The notes under the pieces were generated by a model that was not told where the DNA came from, searched no databases, and saw nothing but the letters and a program-made list of their open reading frames with translations. From positions 434,001-498,000 of the forward strand of contig NZ_AJXT01000004.1 of the NCBI RefSeq assembly GCF_000264295.1: a stretch of DNA of 64,000 nucleotides, written 5' to 3'. Numbering within the stretch: the first letter of the stretch is position 1; every line of letters begins with the position of its first letter. This document shows positions 26,912 to 36,483 of this stretch, piece after piece. A program made the translations under genes and the position numbers. The stretch comes from Rhodanobacter spathiphylli B39 (lineage in GTDB: Bacteria > Pseudomonadota > Gammaproteobacteria > Xanthomonadales > Rhodanobacteraceae).

Positions 26912-27859
26912 ATGAGTTCAACCGCTTCCTCGCTCGCTTTCGTCTTTCCCGGCCAGGGTTCGCAGTCGGTCGGCATGCTGGCCGAACTGGCCGCTGTACA
27001 CAGTGAAGTCCGGGCCGCCTTCGACGAAGCTTCGCAAGGCGCCGGTGTCGATCTGTGGAGCCTGAGCGCCCAGGGTCCGGAAGATCAGCTCAACCGTACC
27101 GAGAACACCCAGCCCGCGCTGCTCGCGGCCAGCGTCGCGGTGTGGCGGGTGTGGCAGAAGCTGCGCGGCGCGCAGCCGGCCCGCCTGTCCGGTCACAGCC
27201 TGGGTGAGTACAGCGCGCTGGTCTGCGCCGGAGCGATCTCCCTGCACGACGCGGCGGCGCTGGTGGCCGAACGCGGCCGGCTGATGCAGGCCGCGGTGCC
27301 GGCGGGCGTCGGCGCGATGGCGGCGATCCTCGGTGGCGACGATGCACAGATCGCCGCGGTGTGCGACGAGGTGGCACAGGGCCAGGTGGTGGCGCCGGCG
27401 AATTTCAATTCGCCCGGCCAGCTGGTGATTGCCGGCAATGCCGAGGCGGTCGATCGCGCGCTGGCCCGGCTTGCCGAGCTGGGCGTGAAGAAGGCGATCA
27501 AACTGGCCGTGTCGGTGCCGTCGCATTGCGCACTGATGTGCGAAGCGGCCGACAAGCTGGGCGAGCGGATGGCGACGGTCGACTGGAAGCTGCCGTCCGT
27601 GCCGGTCATCCAGAACGCCGAAGCGTGCAGCTACGGCAGCATCGAGGAGATCCGCGGCGCACTGCAGCGCCAGCTGTACATGCCCGTGCGCTGGACCGAA
27701 TGCGTGCAGGCGCTGGCTGCCGGCGGCGCCACGCGCGTCGCCGAGTGCGGCCCGGGCAAGGTGCTGGCCGGCCTGATCAAGCGCATCGACAAGAGCATCG
27801 AGGCGCGCGCGATCGGCGCCCCGGCGGATCTCGATGCCGCACTCGCCGAGTGGGCCTGA
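26912..27859 (+). CDS. fabD: Malonyl-CoA:ACP transacylase
   Basis: 315 residues. FVFPGQGSQSVGM is the N-terminal signature and Ser95 in GHSLGEYSALV is the nucleophile; SVPSHCALM supplies the catalytic His. It moves malonyl from CoA to ACP. The ATG at 26912 is favoured over 26867 because the extra 15 residues are not family-like. fabG follows after 39 bp. Confidence 0.96.
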   Translation: MSSTASSLAFVFPGQGSQSVGMLAELAAVHSEVRAAFDEASQGAGVDLWSLSAQGPEDQLNRTENTQPALLAASVAVWRVWQKLRGAQPARLSGHSLGEYSALVCAGAISLHDAAALVAERGRLMQAAVPAGVGAMAAILGGDDAQIAAVCDEVAQGQVVAPANFNSPGQLVIAGNAEAVDRALARLAELGVKKAIKLAVSVPSHCALMCEAADKLGERMATVDWKLPSVPVIQNAEACSYGSIEEIRGALQRQLYMPVRWTECVQALAAGGATRVAECGPGKVLAGLIKRIDKSIEARAIGAPADLDAALAEWA

Positions 27860-27898
27860 CCGCCCCTCGATCATCGAATTTCCGAAGGAACGTTGTTC

Positions 27899-28642
27899 AT
27901 GAGCAAACCACTGCAAGGTGAAATCGCGCTGGTCACCGGCGCCAGTCGCGGCATCGGCGCGGCGATCGCCGACGAGCTGGCGGCGATGGGCGCCACCGTC
28001 ATCGGCACGGCCACCAGCGACGGCGGTGCCGTCGCCATCGGCGAGCGCATGGCCGCCCACGGCGGCCACGGTCGCAAGCTGGACGTCACCGACGGCGCGG
28101 CCGTCGAGGGCCTGGTCGAGGCGATCACGAAGGAGTTCGGCATGGTCTCGATCCTGGTCAACAACGCGGGCATCACCCGCGACCAGTTGTTGATGCGCAT
28201 GAAGGAAGACGACTGGCAGGCGATCATCGACACCAACCTCACCTCGGTCTATCGCACCTCGAAGGCGGTGATGCGCGGCATGATGAAGGCGAAGAAGGGT
28301 CGCATCATCTCGATCGCCTCGGTGATCGGCCTTACCGGCAACCCGGGGCAGGCCAATTACGCAGCGGCCAAGGCGGGCATCATCGCGTTTTCCAAGTCGC
28401 TGGCCCGCGAGATCGGCAGCCGCGGCATCACCGTCAACGTGGTGGCGCCCGGCTTCATCGATACCGACATGACCCGCGCCCTGCCCGAAGATGCGAAGCA
28501 GGCGATGCTGGGGCAGATCGCACTGGGGCGGCTGGGCGAGGCGAAGGACATCGCCAGCGCGGTGGGCTTCCTGGCCTCGCCGGCGGCCGCCTACATCACC
28601 GGAGAAACACTGCACGTCAACGGCGGCATGTACATGCCGTAG
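27899..28642 (+). CDS. fabG: 3-oxoacyl-ACP reductase
   Basis: 247 residues, short-chain dehydrogenase fold. The NADPH-binding GASRGIG lies at 14-20, NNAGITRDQLLMRM follows, and the Ser-Tyr-Lys catalytic set spans SVIGLTG to NYAAAKAG. The C-terminus ITGETLHVNGGMYM is FabG-like. The ATG at 27899 has GAAGGA upstream. Confidence 0.97.
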   Translation: MSKPLQGEIALVTGASRGIGAAIADELAAMGATVIGTATSDGGAVAIGERMAAHGGHGRKLDVTDGAAVEGLVEAITKEFGMVSILVNNAGITRDQLLMRMKEDDWQAIIDTNLTSVYRTSKAVMRGMMKAKKGRIISIASVIGLTGNPGQANYAAAKAGIIAFSKSLAREIGSRGITVNVVAPGFIDTDMTRALPEDAKQAMLGQIALGRLGEAKDIASAVGFLASPAAAYITGETLHVNGGMYMP

Positions 28643-28741
28643 CGTGGGTTGACGCAGTTGTCGCCAGCAGCTTCGTTTTAGGCGACAATTGCGCTTTCGT
28701 GCCGGTCAGCGGGGGTCTCTTCCCCGTGATGCCGGCCCATC

Positions 28742-28771
28742 GTGGCAGCCTTGCGGTTTAGCCACTACAAT
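28742..28771 (+). promoter_or_regulatory. Candidate promoter for acpP
   Basis: GTGGCA (28742-28747), an 18-bp spacer and TACAAT (28766-28771, five of six). It lies 69 bases before the acpP start in a 197-bp gap. acpP is needed in large amounts and has its own promoter in E. coli. Confidence 0.45.
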
Positions 28772-28839
28772 GCGCCGGCCTTTTGCAGGCTTTGAGCCGG
28801 CACAGACAAATCAATTACTCCTTGAGAGGTATGGGCAAC

Positions 28840-29079
28840 ATGAGCACCATCGAAGAGCGCGTCAAGAAAATCGTCATCGAGCAGTTGGGCGTGAAGGAAG
28901 ATGAAGTCACGGCGAACGCTTCGTTCGTTGACGACCTGGGCGCAGATTCGCTGGACACGGTGGAACTGGTGATGGCACTCGAAGAAGAGTTCGAGACCGA
29001 GATCCCGGATGAAGATGCCGAGAAGATCACCACCGTGCAGCAGGCCGTCGATTACATCAAGGCCCACTCCAAGGATTGA
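28840..29079 (+). CDS. acpP: Acyl carrier protein
   Basis: 79 residues, very acidic. Ser37 in [16 protein letters not shown] is the phosphopantetheine attachment site. It carries growing acyl chains for the fab enzymes and lipid synthesis. The ATG at 28840 follows GAGAGG by ten bases; an in-frame ATG at 28831 is too close to that site. A terminator follows. Confidence 0.97.
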   Translation: MSTIEERVKKIVIEQLGVKEDEVTANASFVDDLGADSLDTVELVMALEEEFETEIPDEDAEKITTVQQAVDYIKAHSKD

Positions 29080-29157
29080 TCGGCAGGGAATTGACCGCCG
29101 TTGCGCGGATGGGCTCGCCTGGCGCGGGCCGGTTCGTTCACACGGCGGTACCGAAGG

Positions 29158-29185
29158 CTGCGCCATCTTGGCGCAGTTTTCGTTT
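29158..29185 (+). terminator. Intrinsic terminator after acpP
   Basis: CTGCGCCA/TGGCGCAG with a TCT loop, then TTTTCGTTT. It should end part of the acpP transcripts before fabF. The rest of the 242-bp acpP-fabF gap has no clear signal. Confidence 0.85.
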
Positions 29186-29321
29186 CTGCAATTTGTAACG
29201 TCCGATCCCGTATGGTCGCCGGGGAATCCGGCGACCCGGGTGAATCGCGGATCGGACGGGTCATGGCTTTGCCTGGGCTGTCGGCAGCGGCGGGCCCGCG
29301 CAATCACGTAAGGAAATCAGC

Positions 29322-30560
29322 ATGAGCAAGCGACGTGTGGTAGTGACCGGCATGGGCATCATCTCGCCGGTCGGCAACGACATCGCCAGCGCCTGGGATC
29401 GCGTCGTCCAGGGCGTCAGCGGGATCGGCCCGGTCACGCATTTCGACACCTCCGCTTATTCCACGCGCATTGCCGGCCAGGTCAGCGGCTTCGATCCGGC
29501 TGACTGGATGGCGGCGAAAGACGTCAAGAAGATGGACCCGTTCATCCACTATGGCGTGGCCGCCGGCACCCAGGCCCTGCGCGATTCCGGGCTGGAGGTG
29601 ACCGAGGCGAATGCGCCCCGCATCGGCGTGGCCGTGGGCGCCGGCATCGGCGGCCTGTACACGATCGAGGCGACCGCGCTGGAACTGGCCGCCAAGGGGC
29701 CGCGCCGCGTCTCGCCGTTCTACGTGCCCAGCTCGATCATCAACATGGTCTCCGGCCAGCTGTCGATCATGTTCGGCCTGAAGGGACCGAACATCGCCTG
29801 CGTGACGGCCTGCACCACGGGCACCCACAACATCGGCCTGGCCGCGCGGATGATCCAGTACGGCGATGCCGACGCGATGATCGCCGGCGGCGCCGAGTTC
29901 GCCACCACCGGTACCGCGATGGCCGGCTTCTGCTCGGCCAAGGCCATGTCCACCCGCAACGACGAACCGACCAGGGCCAGCCGTCCGTGGGACAAGGACC
30001 GCGACGGCTTCGTGCTGTCCGACGGTTCCGGCGTGCTGATGCTGGAAGAGTACGAGCACGCCAAGGCCCGCGGCGCCCGCATCTACGCCGAGCTGGTCGG
30101 CTTCGGCATGAGCGGCGACGCGTACCACATGACGGCGCCCAGCGAGGGCGGCGAAGGCGCGGCGCGCTGCATGCAGACGGCGCTGGACGATGCACGCCTG
30201 AACCCCGCCGAGGTGCAGTACGTCAATGCGCATGGCACCTCCACGCCGCTGGGCGACCTGGGCGAGGTGATGGCGGCGAAGAAGGTGTTCGGCGACCATG
30301 CCTACAAGCTGGCGATGAGCTCGACCAAGTCGACCACCGGCCACCTGCTGGGTGCGGCCGGCGGCGTCGAGGCGATCTTCACCATCCTGGCGCTGCGCGA
30401 CCAGGTGCTGCCGCCCACGATCAACCTGGACAATCCCGGCGAAGGTTGCGATCTCGACTTCGTGCCGAACACCGCACGCGAGGCGAAGTTCGACGTGGCG
30501 ATCTCCAACTCGTTCGGCTTTGGCGGCACCAACGGCACGCTGGCCTTCCGTCGCGTCTGA
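29322..30560 (+). CDS. fabF: Beta-ketoacyl-ACP synthase II
   Basis: 412 residues. It elongates acyl-ACP. Cys164 in [14 protein letters not shown] is the nucleophile, with His in [13 protein letters not shown] and [16 protein letters not shown]. The ending [18 protein letters not shown] is canonical. AAGGAAAT precedes the ATG. pabB follows after 10 bp. Confidence 0.98.
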   Translation: MSKRRVVVTGMGIISPVGNDIASAWDRVVQGVSGIGPVTHFDTSAYSTRIAGQVSGFDPADWMAAKDVKKMDPFIHYGVAAGTQALRDSGLEVTEANAPRIGVAVGAGIGGLYTIEATALELAAKGPRRVSPFYVPSSIINMVSGQLSIMFGLKGPNIACVTACTTGTHNIGLAARMIQYGDADAMIAGGAEFATTGTAMAGFCSAKAMSTRNDEPTRASRPWDKDRDGFVLSDGSGVLMLEEYEHAKARGARIYAELVGFGMSGDAYHMTAPSEGGEGAARCMQTALDDARLNPAEVQYVNAHGTSTPLGDLGEVMAAKKVFGDHAYKLAMSSTKSTTGHLLGAAGGVEAIFTILALRDQVLPPTINLDNPGEGCDLDFVPNTAREAKFDVAISNSFGFGGTNGTLAFRRV

Positions 30561-30570
30561 CGCGCCACGC

Positions 30571-31917
30571 GTGACCTGCCATCGCCGCATCCTGCCCGGC
30601 CGGCGCGACCTGCTCGCGCCGGCCGCTTCATTTCCCGCGCGCTATCCCTGCCTGCTGGAAAGCGTGGTGCATGGCACCGCGCAGTCGCGCTACGACATCC
30701 TGTTCGGGTTTCCCGAAGACTCGCTGAGCCTGCACGCGGACGGGAGCCTGCGCGACCACGACGGACAGCCGCGGGAAGGGCGCTTCCTCGACGCGCTGGA
30801 TGAGGCGTGGCGCGCGGCCCGCCTGCCGCCCGCAGGCGACGACCTGCCGTTCCACGGCGGCTGGGTGCTGCTGCTGGCCTATGAGCTGGCCGGCGAGATC
30901 GAGCCGGGACTGCGCCTGCGCCCGCCCGCCGAACTGCCCCTGGCGCTGGCGCTGCGCTGCCCGGCGGCGGTGATCGTCGACCATGCACGTGACTGCACGA
31001 TCCTGGTCGCCGAGGCGGGGCAGGAGGATCTTCTCGACCGGCTCGAAGCGGATCTTGGCGCGGAACCCGCGGTCCCGCCGCTGGCCGCGCCGTGCGGCTG
31101 GGAAGAAGACGCGCCGGAACACTTCCTCGACGGCGTGGCGCGCATCCACGAGCATCTCCAGGCCGGTGACATCTTCCAGGTGAACCTGTCGCGGGCATGG
31201 CGTGCCCGTTACGCGCCGCCGCCCACCGCGGCCTCGCTCTACGCGGTGTTGCGCCGTGCCAACCCGGCGCCGTTCGCCGGCCTGCTGCAGCAACCGGGCT
31301 GGGCGGTGGTCAGCTCGTCGCCGGAGCGGCTGGTCGAAGTGCGCGGCGGCGTGGCGCAGACCCGGCCGATCGCAGGCACCCGCCCGCGCGTGGCCGGTGA
31401 CGACGATGCGGCGCGCATCCGCGAGCTCAGCGCGCATCCGAAGGAGCGCGCAGAACACGTGATGCTGATCGACCTGGAGCGCAACGACCTGGGTCGGGTC
31501 TGCGTGCCGGGCACGGTCGCGGTCGACGAGCTGATGGTGGTGGAGAGTTACGCCCACGTTCACCACATCGTCTCCAATGTACGCGGGCGACTGCGCAGCG
31601 AGGTGACGCCCGGCGAGGTGATCGCTGCCACTTTCCCGGGCGGCACCATCACCGGTTGTCCCAAGGTGCGCTGCATGGAAATCATCGCGGCGCTGGAAGA
31701 CGCGCCACGCGGCGCCTATACCGGCGCGCTGGGATATCTCGATCGCAACGGTGACCTCGACTTGAACATCCTGATCCGCACGCTGACCCTGCTGGGCAAC
31801 GAAGTGAGCCTGCGCGCCGGCGCCGGCATCGTGGCCGATTCGGTGGCGGCCAGCGAGCTGGCGGAAACCCGCGCCAAGGCGCGCGGGCTGCTGCGCGCAC
31901 TGGGGGTGCCGGACTGA
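30571..31917 (+). CDS. pabB: Aminodeoxychorismate synthase component I
   Basis: 448 residues starting at GTG 30571, the first in-frame start after fabF. It aminates chorismate to aminodeoxychorismate using ammonia from PabA. DIFQVNLSRAW, PFAGLLQ, SSSPERLVEV, KERAEHVMLIDLERNDLGRV and GTITGCPKVRCMEII are chorismate-binding-enzyme motifs. It overlaps pabC (TGATG). E. coli has pabC but not pabB here, so the two consecutive steps are joined at this locus. Confidence 0.93.
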   Translation: MTCHRRILPGRRDLLAPAASFPARYPCLLESVVHGTAQSRYDILFGFPEDSLSLHADGSLRDHDGQPREGRFLDALDEAWRAARLPPAGDDLPFHGGWVLLLAYELAGEIEPGLRLRPPAELPLALALRCPAAVIVDHARDCTILVAEAGQEDLLDRLEADLGAEPAVPPLAAPCGWEEDAPEHFLDGVARIHEHLQAGDIFQVNLSRAWRARYAPPPTAASLYAVLRRANPAPFAGLLQQPGWAVVSSSPERLVEVRGGVAQTRPIAGTRPRVAGDDDAARIRELSAHPKERAEHVMLIDLERNDLGRVCVPGTVAVDELMVVESYAHVHHIVSNVRGRLRSEVTPGEVIAATFPGGTITGCPKVRCMEIIAALEDAPRGAYTGALGYLDRNGDLDLNILIRTLTLLGNEVSLRAGAGIVADSVAASELAETRAKARGLLRALGVPD

Positions 31918-32744
31918 TGCCCGCGCGCGTCCTGGTCGACGGCGAAGCGGCGCAGCAGGTTTCGGTGCTGGATCGTGGCCTAGCCTACGGTGACGGCCTG
32001 TTCGAAAGCATTCGCCTGGTCGGCGGCGTCGCGCCCCTGTGGTCGCGTCACATGCAACGACTGGCCGATGGCTGCGCGCGCCTGCGGATTCCCGCGGCCG
32101 ACCCGCAGCAACTTTGGCGCGAGGCGTTGCAGGTCAGCGCCGGCATGCCGCAGTCGGTGGTCCGCATCACGCTCAGCCGCGGCCAGGGTGAGCGCGGTTA
32201 CGCGCTGCCGGTCCACGTGCGACCCACCCGCGTGGTGGCTGCATTCGCACCACCGCAAGTGGACCCGAACGTGTATTCGGAAGGCGTGTGCATGCGCGTC
32301 TGCACGATCCGCCTGGCGGAACAGCCTCTGTTGGCCGGCATCAAGCATCTGAACCGGCTGGAGCAGGTCATGGCGCGGGCCGAGTGGGATGATCCGGCGA
32401 TCGCCGAGGGCGTCCTGCTGGATAGCCACGAGCGGGTGATTTCGGCGACCATGGCCAATCTGTTTGCGGTGATCGATGGTCAGTTGCTGACGCCATCGCT
32501 GGACCGCTGCGGCGTGGCCGGGGTGGCGCGAGCCGAGGTGCTGGCGTGCTGCTCGGAGGCGCGAGTGGGTGAGATGACGCTGGCGATGCTGCACGCGGCG
32601 GACGAGTTGTTCCTCAGTTCGAGCGTGCGCGGCATCGTGCCGGTGCGTTCGCTCGATGGGCGCGACCATCGGCCCGGTGCACTCACGCGCCGGTTGCAGC
32701 AGCATTGGCAGGATCTGGGTTTCACGATGGAGCAGGCTGGATGA
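31917..32744 (+). CDS. pabC: Aminodeoxychorismate lyase
   Basis: 275 residues, PLP fold type IV. It splits aminodeoxychorismate into p-aminobenzoate and pyruvate. LDRGLAYGDGLFESIRL is the N-terminal signature, the PLP lysine lies in LLAGIKHLNRLEQV, and SATMANLFAV and GVAGVARAEVL bind cofactor. Overlaps with both pabB and mltG imply tight coupling. Confidence 0.95.
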   Translation: MPARVLVDGEAAQQVSVLDRGLAYGDGLFESIRLVGGVAPLWSRHMQRLADGCARLRIPAADPQQLWREALQVSAGMPQSVVRITLSRGQGERGYALPVHVRPTRVVAAFAPPQVDPNVYSEGVCMRVCTIRLAEQPLLAGIKHLNRLEQVMARAEWDDPAIAEGVLLDSHERVISATMANLFAVIDGQLLTPSLDRCGVAGVARAEVLACCSEARVGEMTLAMLHAADELFLSSSVRGIVPVRSLDGRDHRPGALTRRLQQHWQDLGFTMEQAG

Positions 32745-33775
32745 GTGACAAACGGGTGCACGGCCGCGCATGGCTCAAGTTGCTGGTGCTCCTGCTGCTG
32801 GCCGCAGCCGTTGCCGTGTTCTATCTCGGCAATGCCTATACGCGGTTCAATTCGACACCGCTGAACGTGGCAGCCGGCGGTGGCAGTATCGACGTGGCCC
32901 GAGGCAGCAGCTTCAGGGACATCGTCGCCGACCTGCGCCGGCAGGGCCTGAGCACGGCCAACCCGCTGTACTGGCGGGCACTGGCGGCGCAGATGCGGGT
33001 GGCCGGCAAGCTGCATGCCGGCGAGTACGCCCTCGAGCCGGGCATCACGCCGCGCCAGCTGCTGGCCAACATGGCGGCAGGCCGAGTGCTGCAGCGCAAT
33101 TTCACCATCGTCGACGGCTGGACCTTCGCCGAACTGCGCCAGGCGCTGGCCAGGGCGGAGAAGCTGCAGCACGACAGCGCCAACCTGGATGACGCCGCCG
33201 TGATGCAGAAGATCGGTGCGGGCGGCGAGGCGCCGGAAGGGCGTTTCCTGCCCGAGACCTACGCCTATGTGAAGGGTGACAGCGACCTGGACATCCTGCG
33301 CCGTGCGCACGCTGCGATGGTGAAGACGCTGGATGAGCTGTGGCCGGGCCGCGCGCCGGACCTGCCGCTGGCCACGCCGTACGAGGCGCTGATCCTGGCC
33401 TCGATCGTGGAGAAGGAAACCGGCCTTCCCGTCGAGCGGGCGCAGATCGCCGGGGTGTTCGTGCGACGGCTGCAGAACCACATGCTGCTGCAGACCGACC
33501 CCAGCGTGATCTACGGCATGGGTGCGAACTATGCCGGCAATATCCGCAAGAGCGACCTGACCACCGACACGCCGTTCAACACCTATACCCGGGCCGGCCT
33601 GCCGCCGACACCGATCGCCTTGCCCGGCAGGCCCGCGCTGGTCGCGGCGCTGCATCCGGCCGCCGGCGATGCGCTGTATTTCGTGGCGCGTGGCGATGGC
33701 GGCCACGTGTTTGCGCGCACCCTGGAAGAACACAATCGCCATGTCGACTGCTACCAGCGGAAGCGTTGCCGATGA
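32741..33775 (+). CDS. mltG: Endolytic murein transglycosylase
   Basis: 344 residues. The N-terminal transmembrane helix LKLLVLLLLAAAVAVFYLG precedes a LysM-like/YceG domain with catalytic Glu in ILASIVEKETG and the motif LQTDPSVIYGMG. It cleaves nascent glycan and sets its length. It overlaps pabC and tmk by 4 bp each, as in the E. coli pabC-mltG-tmk-holB run. Confidence 0.95.
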   Translation: MSDKRVHGRAWLKLLVLLLLAAAVAVFYLGNAYTRFNSTPLNVAAGGGSIDVARGSSFRDIVADLRRQGLSTANPLYWRALAAQMRVAGKLHAGEYALEPGITPRQLLANMAAGRVLQRNFTIVDGWTFAELRQALARAEKLQHDSANLDDAAVMQKIGAGGEAPEGRFLPETYAYVKGDSDLDILRRAHAAMVKTLDELWPGRAPDLPLATPYEALILASIVEKETGLPVERAQIAGVFVRRLQNHMLLQTDPSVIYGMGANYAGNIRKSDLTTDTPFNTYTRAGLPPTPIALPGRPALVAALHPAAGDALYFVARGDGGHVFARTLEEHNRHVDCYQRKRCR

Positions 33776-34410
33776 CCGCGCGAGGAAAGTTCATCAGCCT
33801 CGAAGGCGGCGAGGGTGCGGGCAAGAGCACCTTGCTGGCCGGCCTGCGCGAACACATCGAACGAAACGGCGTGTCGCTGGTGCAGACGCGCGAACCCGGC
33901 GGAACCACCGTGGGCGAGGCCGTGCGCGCGATCGTGCTCGATCCGGTCCAGCGCGGCATGGCCGCGGAAACCGAACTGCTGCTGATGTTCGCCGCGCGTG
34001 CGCAACTGGTGCGCGAGGTGATCGAGCCGGCCCTGGCGGCGGGGCGCTGGGTGCTGTGTGACCGCTACGCCGATGCCAGCCATGCCTACCAGGGTGGCGG
34101 TCGCGGCCAGCCGACCGAACGCATCGCAGAGCTGGAACGCTGGGCCTGCATGGGCGTGCAGCCTGACCTGACCCTGCTGCTCGACCTGCCGGTGGCTACC
34201 GGGCGGGCCCGCGCTGCCGGTCGCGGCGACGCCGACCGCATCGAGGTCGAGGCCGATGCGTTCTTCGAACGCGTGCGTGCCCGTTATCGCGAGCGTGCTG
34301 CCGCCGAGCCGGAACGTTTCCGGACGCTCGACGCCGGCCAGTCGCCGGCCCAGGTGCTGGCTGCCGCCACGATGGCACTGGAAGACCTGCTGGCCGGGGC
34401 GCGGCCATGA
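33772..34410 (+). CDS. tmk: Thymidylate kinase
   Basis: 212 residues. P-loop EGGEGAGKST (about 11-20), DRYADASHAYQGGGR is the dTMP/DR(Y/H) region, and LDLPVATGRARAAGRGDADRIE is the lid. It makes dTDP for DNA synthesis. It overlaps mltG and holB by 4 bp. Confidence 0.97.
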   Translation: MTARGKFISLEGGEGAGKSTLLAGLREHIERNGVSLVQTREPGGTTVGEAVRAIVLDPVQRGMAAETELLLMFAARAQLVREVIEPALAAGRWVLCDRYADASHAYQGGGRGQPTERIAELERWACMGVQPDLTLLLDLPVATGRARAAGRGDADRIEVEADAFFERVRARYRERAAAEPERFRTLDAGQSPAQVLAAATMALEDLLAGARP

Positions 34411-35342
34411 GCGTGCTGCCCTGGCAGCTTCCGCACTGGGCGCGGCTGCAGGCAAGTCGCCAGCGCGGGGCACTGGCGCATGCGCTGCTGGTCTGTGGTG
34501 CTGCCGGGCTGGGCAAGCGCGCGTTCGTCCGGCATTTCATGCAGGGGCTGCTGTGCAGCGAGCCGGTGGACGGCGAGCCCTGCGGTCATTGCCGCAGCTG
34601 CCTGCTGATCGCCGCCGGTTCCCATCCGGACCTGGTCACCTTGAGTTTCGGGCTGCGCAAGGATGGCGTGCAGCGCAGCGAGATCGTGGTCGACCAGATC
34701 CGCGAACTGTCCGCGCGGCTGGCGATGAACAGCCAGTTCGGCGGCTGGCAGGTGGCGATCATCGACCCTGCCGACGCGATGAACGCGGCTGCCGCCAATG
34801 CGCTGCTGAAGACGCTGGAGGAGCCGGCCGCGCAGACCATGCTGATCCTGCTGGCCGATGCGCCCTGGCGCCTGCCGCAGACCATTCGCAGCCGTTGCCA
34901 GCGGGTCGAGTTCCAGCTTCCGGCTGAAGCCGACGCGCTGGCCTGGCTGCAGGACCAAGGCGTGCGCCATCCCGCGGAGGCGCTGGCGGCGGCTGCGGGC
35001 AATCCCGGCCTGGCCCGGGCCTGGGCCGGCGAGGGCGCACTGGAGCGCCGGCAGGAAGTGCGCAAGGACCTGGCGGCGCTGGCCGCCGGTCGGGGACAGC
35101 CGATCGAGGTCGTCAAGCGCTGGCTGGACAACGAGCCGGCACAGCGGCTGTGGTTCGCCGCCCAGGCCACCGCGGACGAGATCCGTGCGCGTTCATCAGT
35201 CAGCGCCGCGCCGTTGGCCAGCGCCATGGATGTCGAGGCGCTGGCGCACTGGTATGACGCGGTCAATCGTACTCGTGAGGCCTTGCGCGGGCCGCTGCGT
35301 GGCGACCTGTTGCTGCTCGAACTGCTCGCGCAGTGGCGATGA
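34407..35342 (+). CDS. holB: DNA polymerase III delta-prime subunit
   Basis: 311 residues. The loop GAAGLGKR (31-38), zinc cysteines at 50, 59, 62 and 65, and the sensor region IRSRCQRVEF identify it as the clamp-loader delta-prime. KTLEEP is conserved. It overlaps tmk and the following PIG-L gene by 4 bp. Confidence 0.96.
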   Translation: MSVLPWQLPHWARLQASRQRGALAHALLVCGAAGLGKRAFVRHFMQGLLCSEPVDGEPCGHCRSCLLIAAGSHPDLVTLSFGLRKDGVQRSEIVVDQIRELSARLAMNSQFGGWQVAIIDPADAMNAAAANALLKTLEEPAAQTMLILLADAPWRLPQTIRSRCQRVEFQLPAEADALAWLQDQGVRHPAEALAAAAGNPGLARAWAGEGALERRQEVRKDLAALAAGRGQPIEVVKRWLDNEPAQRLWFAAQATADEIRARSSVSAAPLASAMDVEALAHWYDAVNRTREALRGPLRGDLLLLELLAQWR

Positions 35343-36292
35343 CCCCGGCTGGCGGCATCTCGCTGACGTCGGCGGCGATGGATGGCTTGCCGGAGTTGTC
35401 CGCACGAACCCGGTTGCTGGTGGTCGCGCCGCATCCGGATGACGAAACCATCGCCACCGGCCTGCTGATCCAGCGGGTACGTGCGGCGGGTGGCGAGGTG
35501 CGCATCCTGCTGCTGACGGCCGGCGACAACAATCCCTGGCCGCAGCGCTGGCTGGAGCGACGCATCCGCATCGGCGCCGACGATCGCAGGCGCTGGGGCC
35601 AGCGCCGTCGCGGCGAGATGTTGCAGGCGTTGCAGCAGCTTGGCCTGGATGATTCGAGCCTGCAGCCGCTGGACTGGCCCGACATGGGGCTGACCGAGCT
35701 GCTGTTGCAGTCGCCCCGAGCTGCCGTGGCGACGCTGGCGGCGGCCATCGATGCGTTTGGCCCCAGCCTGGTGCTGGCGCCGGCGCTGTCCGACCATCAT
35801 CCCGATCACGGCTCGGCGCACGTGCTGGTGCGCCTGGCCCTGGCCGGACGGTCCGCCCCGCCGCCCCTGCTGGGCTACCTGGTGCATGGGGATCGTGGTG
35901 ACGACTCTTTCGAAGTGGCCGGCAGCACCTTGCAGGTGGCCCGCAAGCTTGCTGCGCTGGAGGCACACTGCAGCCAGATGGCACTCAGCGGCACGCGCAT
36001 GCGGCACCTGGCCGGCCGACCGGAATGCTGGGCCTGGCCGGCCCCGCCGCTGGCGGCCTTGCCCTGGCGGCCGCCGGCCTGGCTGAACCCGTGGCTGCGG
36101 CTCAGCGTGGTCAGTGCCGCGGGGGTGGAACGCTGGCACTGGGCACGGGCCCCGCTGCAACGCGACGATGCCGGAAGCTGGCGCCTGTTGCCCTCCGCCG
36201 TGGCACGCGAGGCGCCGGTTTTCGCGCGCCTGACCCTGGCCTTGCCCACGCCGTGGATTTTCGATCACTGGGGCTGGTGCGAACTTTCCTGA
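35339..36292 (+). CDS. PIG-L family deacetylase
   Basis: 317 residues. PHPDDE at 31-36 and SDHHPDHGSAH provide the zinc-binding acidic/His residues of LmbE/PIG-L enzymes that remove acetyl groups from N-acetylglucosaminyl substrates. Its start overlaps the holB stop (ATGA), so it is in the same transcript, where other gammaproteobacteria usually have pilZ and tatD. The substrate here is unknown, possibly a sugar on a glycolipid or glycan. Confidence 0.86.
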   Translation: MTPAGGISLTSAAMDGLPELSARTRLLVVAPHPDDETIATGLLIQRVRAAGGEVRILLLTAGDNNPWPQRWLERRIRIGADDRRRWGQRRRGEMLQALQQLGLDDSSLQPLDWPDMGLTELLLQSPRAAVATLAAAIDAFGPSLVLAPALSDHHPDHGSAHVLVRLALAGRSAPPPLLGYLVHGDRGDDSFEVAGSTLQVARKLAALEAHCSQMALSGTRMRHLAGRPECWAWPAPPLAALPWRPPAWLNPWLRLSVVSAAGVERWHWARAPLQRDDAGSWRLLPSAVAREAPVFARLTLALPTPWIFDHWGWCELS

Positions 36293-36483
36293 CCGGCTGC
36301 CCGTGCAGGACGGCTCTTGCGCGCCCCGGTTGACCGGGCTAGCTTGAGGCAGGGGGAAGATGACGGTGGCCTGGCCCGTCATCACGTCCGGTCACGCAAT
36401 CCGGTGACGGCAATTCCAGTGGTTCCAGCAGCTGCCTGGAAGGGCAGACGTCATCGCAGCCGGTCCATCCGGCGGACATCCGA

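Noticed and set aside
36293-36483. c-di-GMP riboswitch before the GGDEF-EAL gene
   Set aside because: The leader can form hairpins, but the conserved GEMM core bases were not found.
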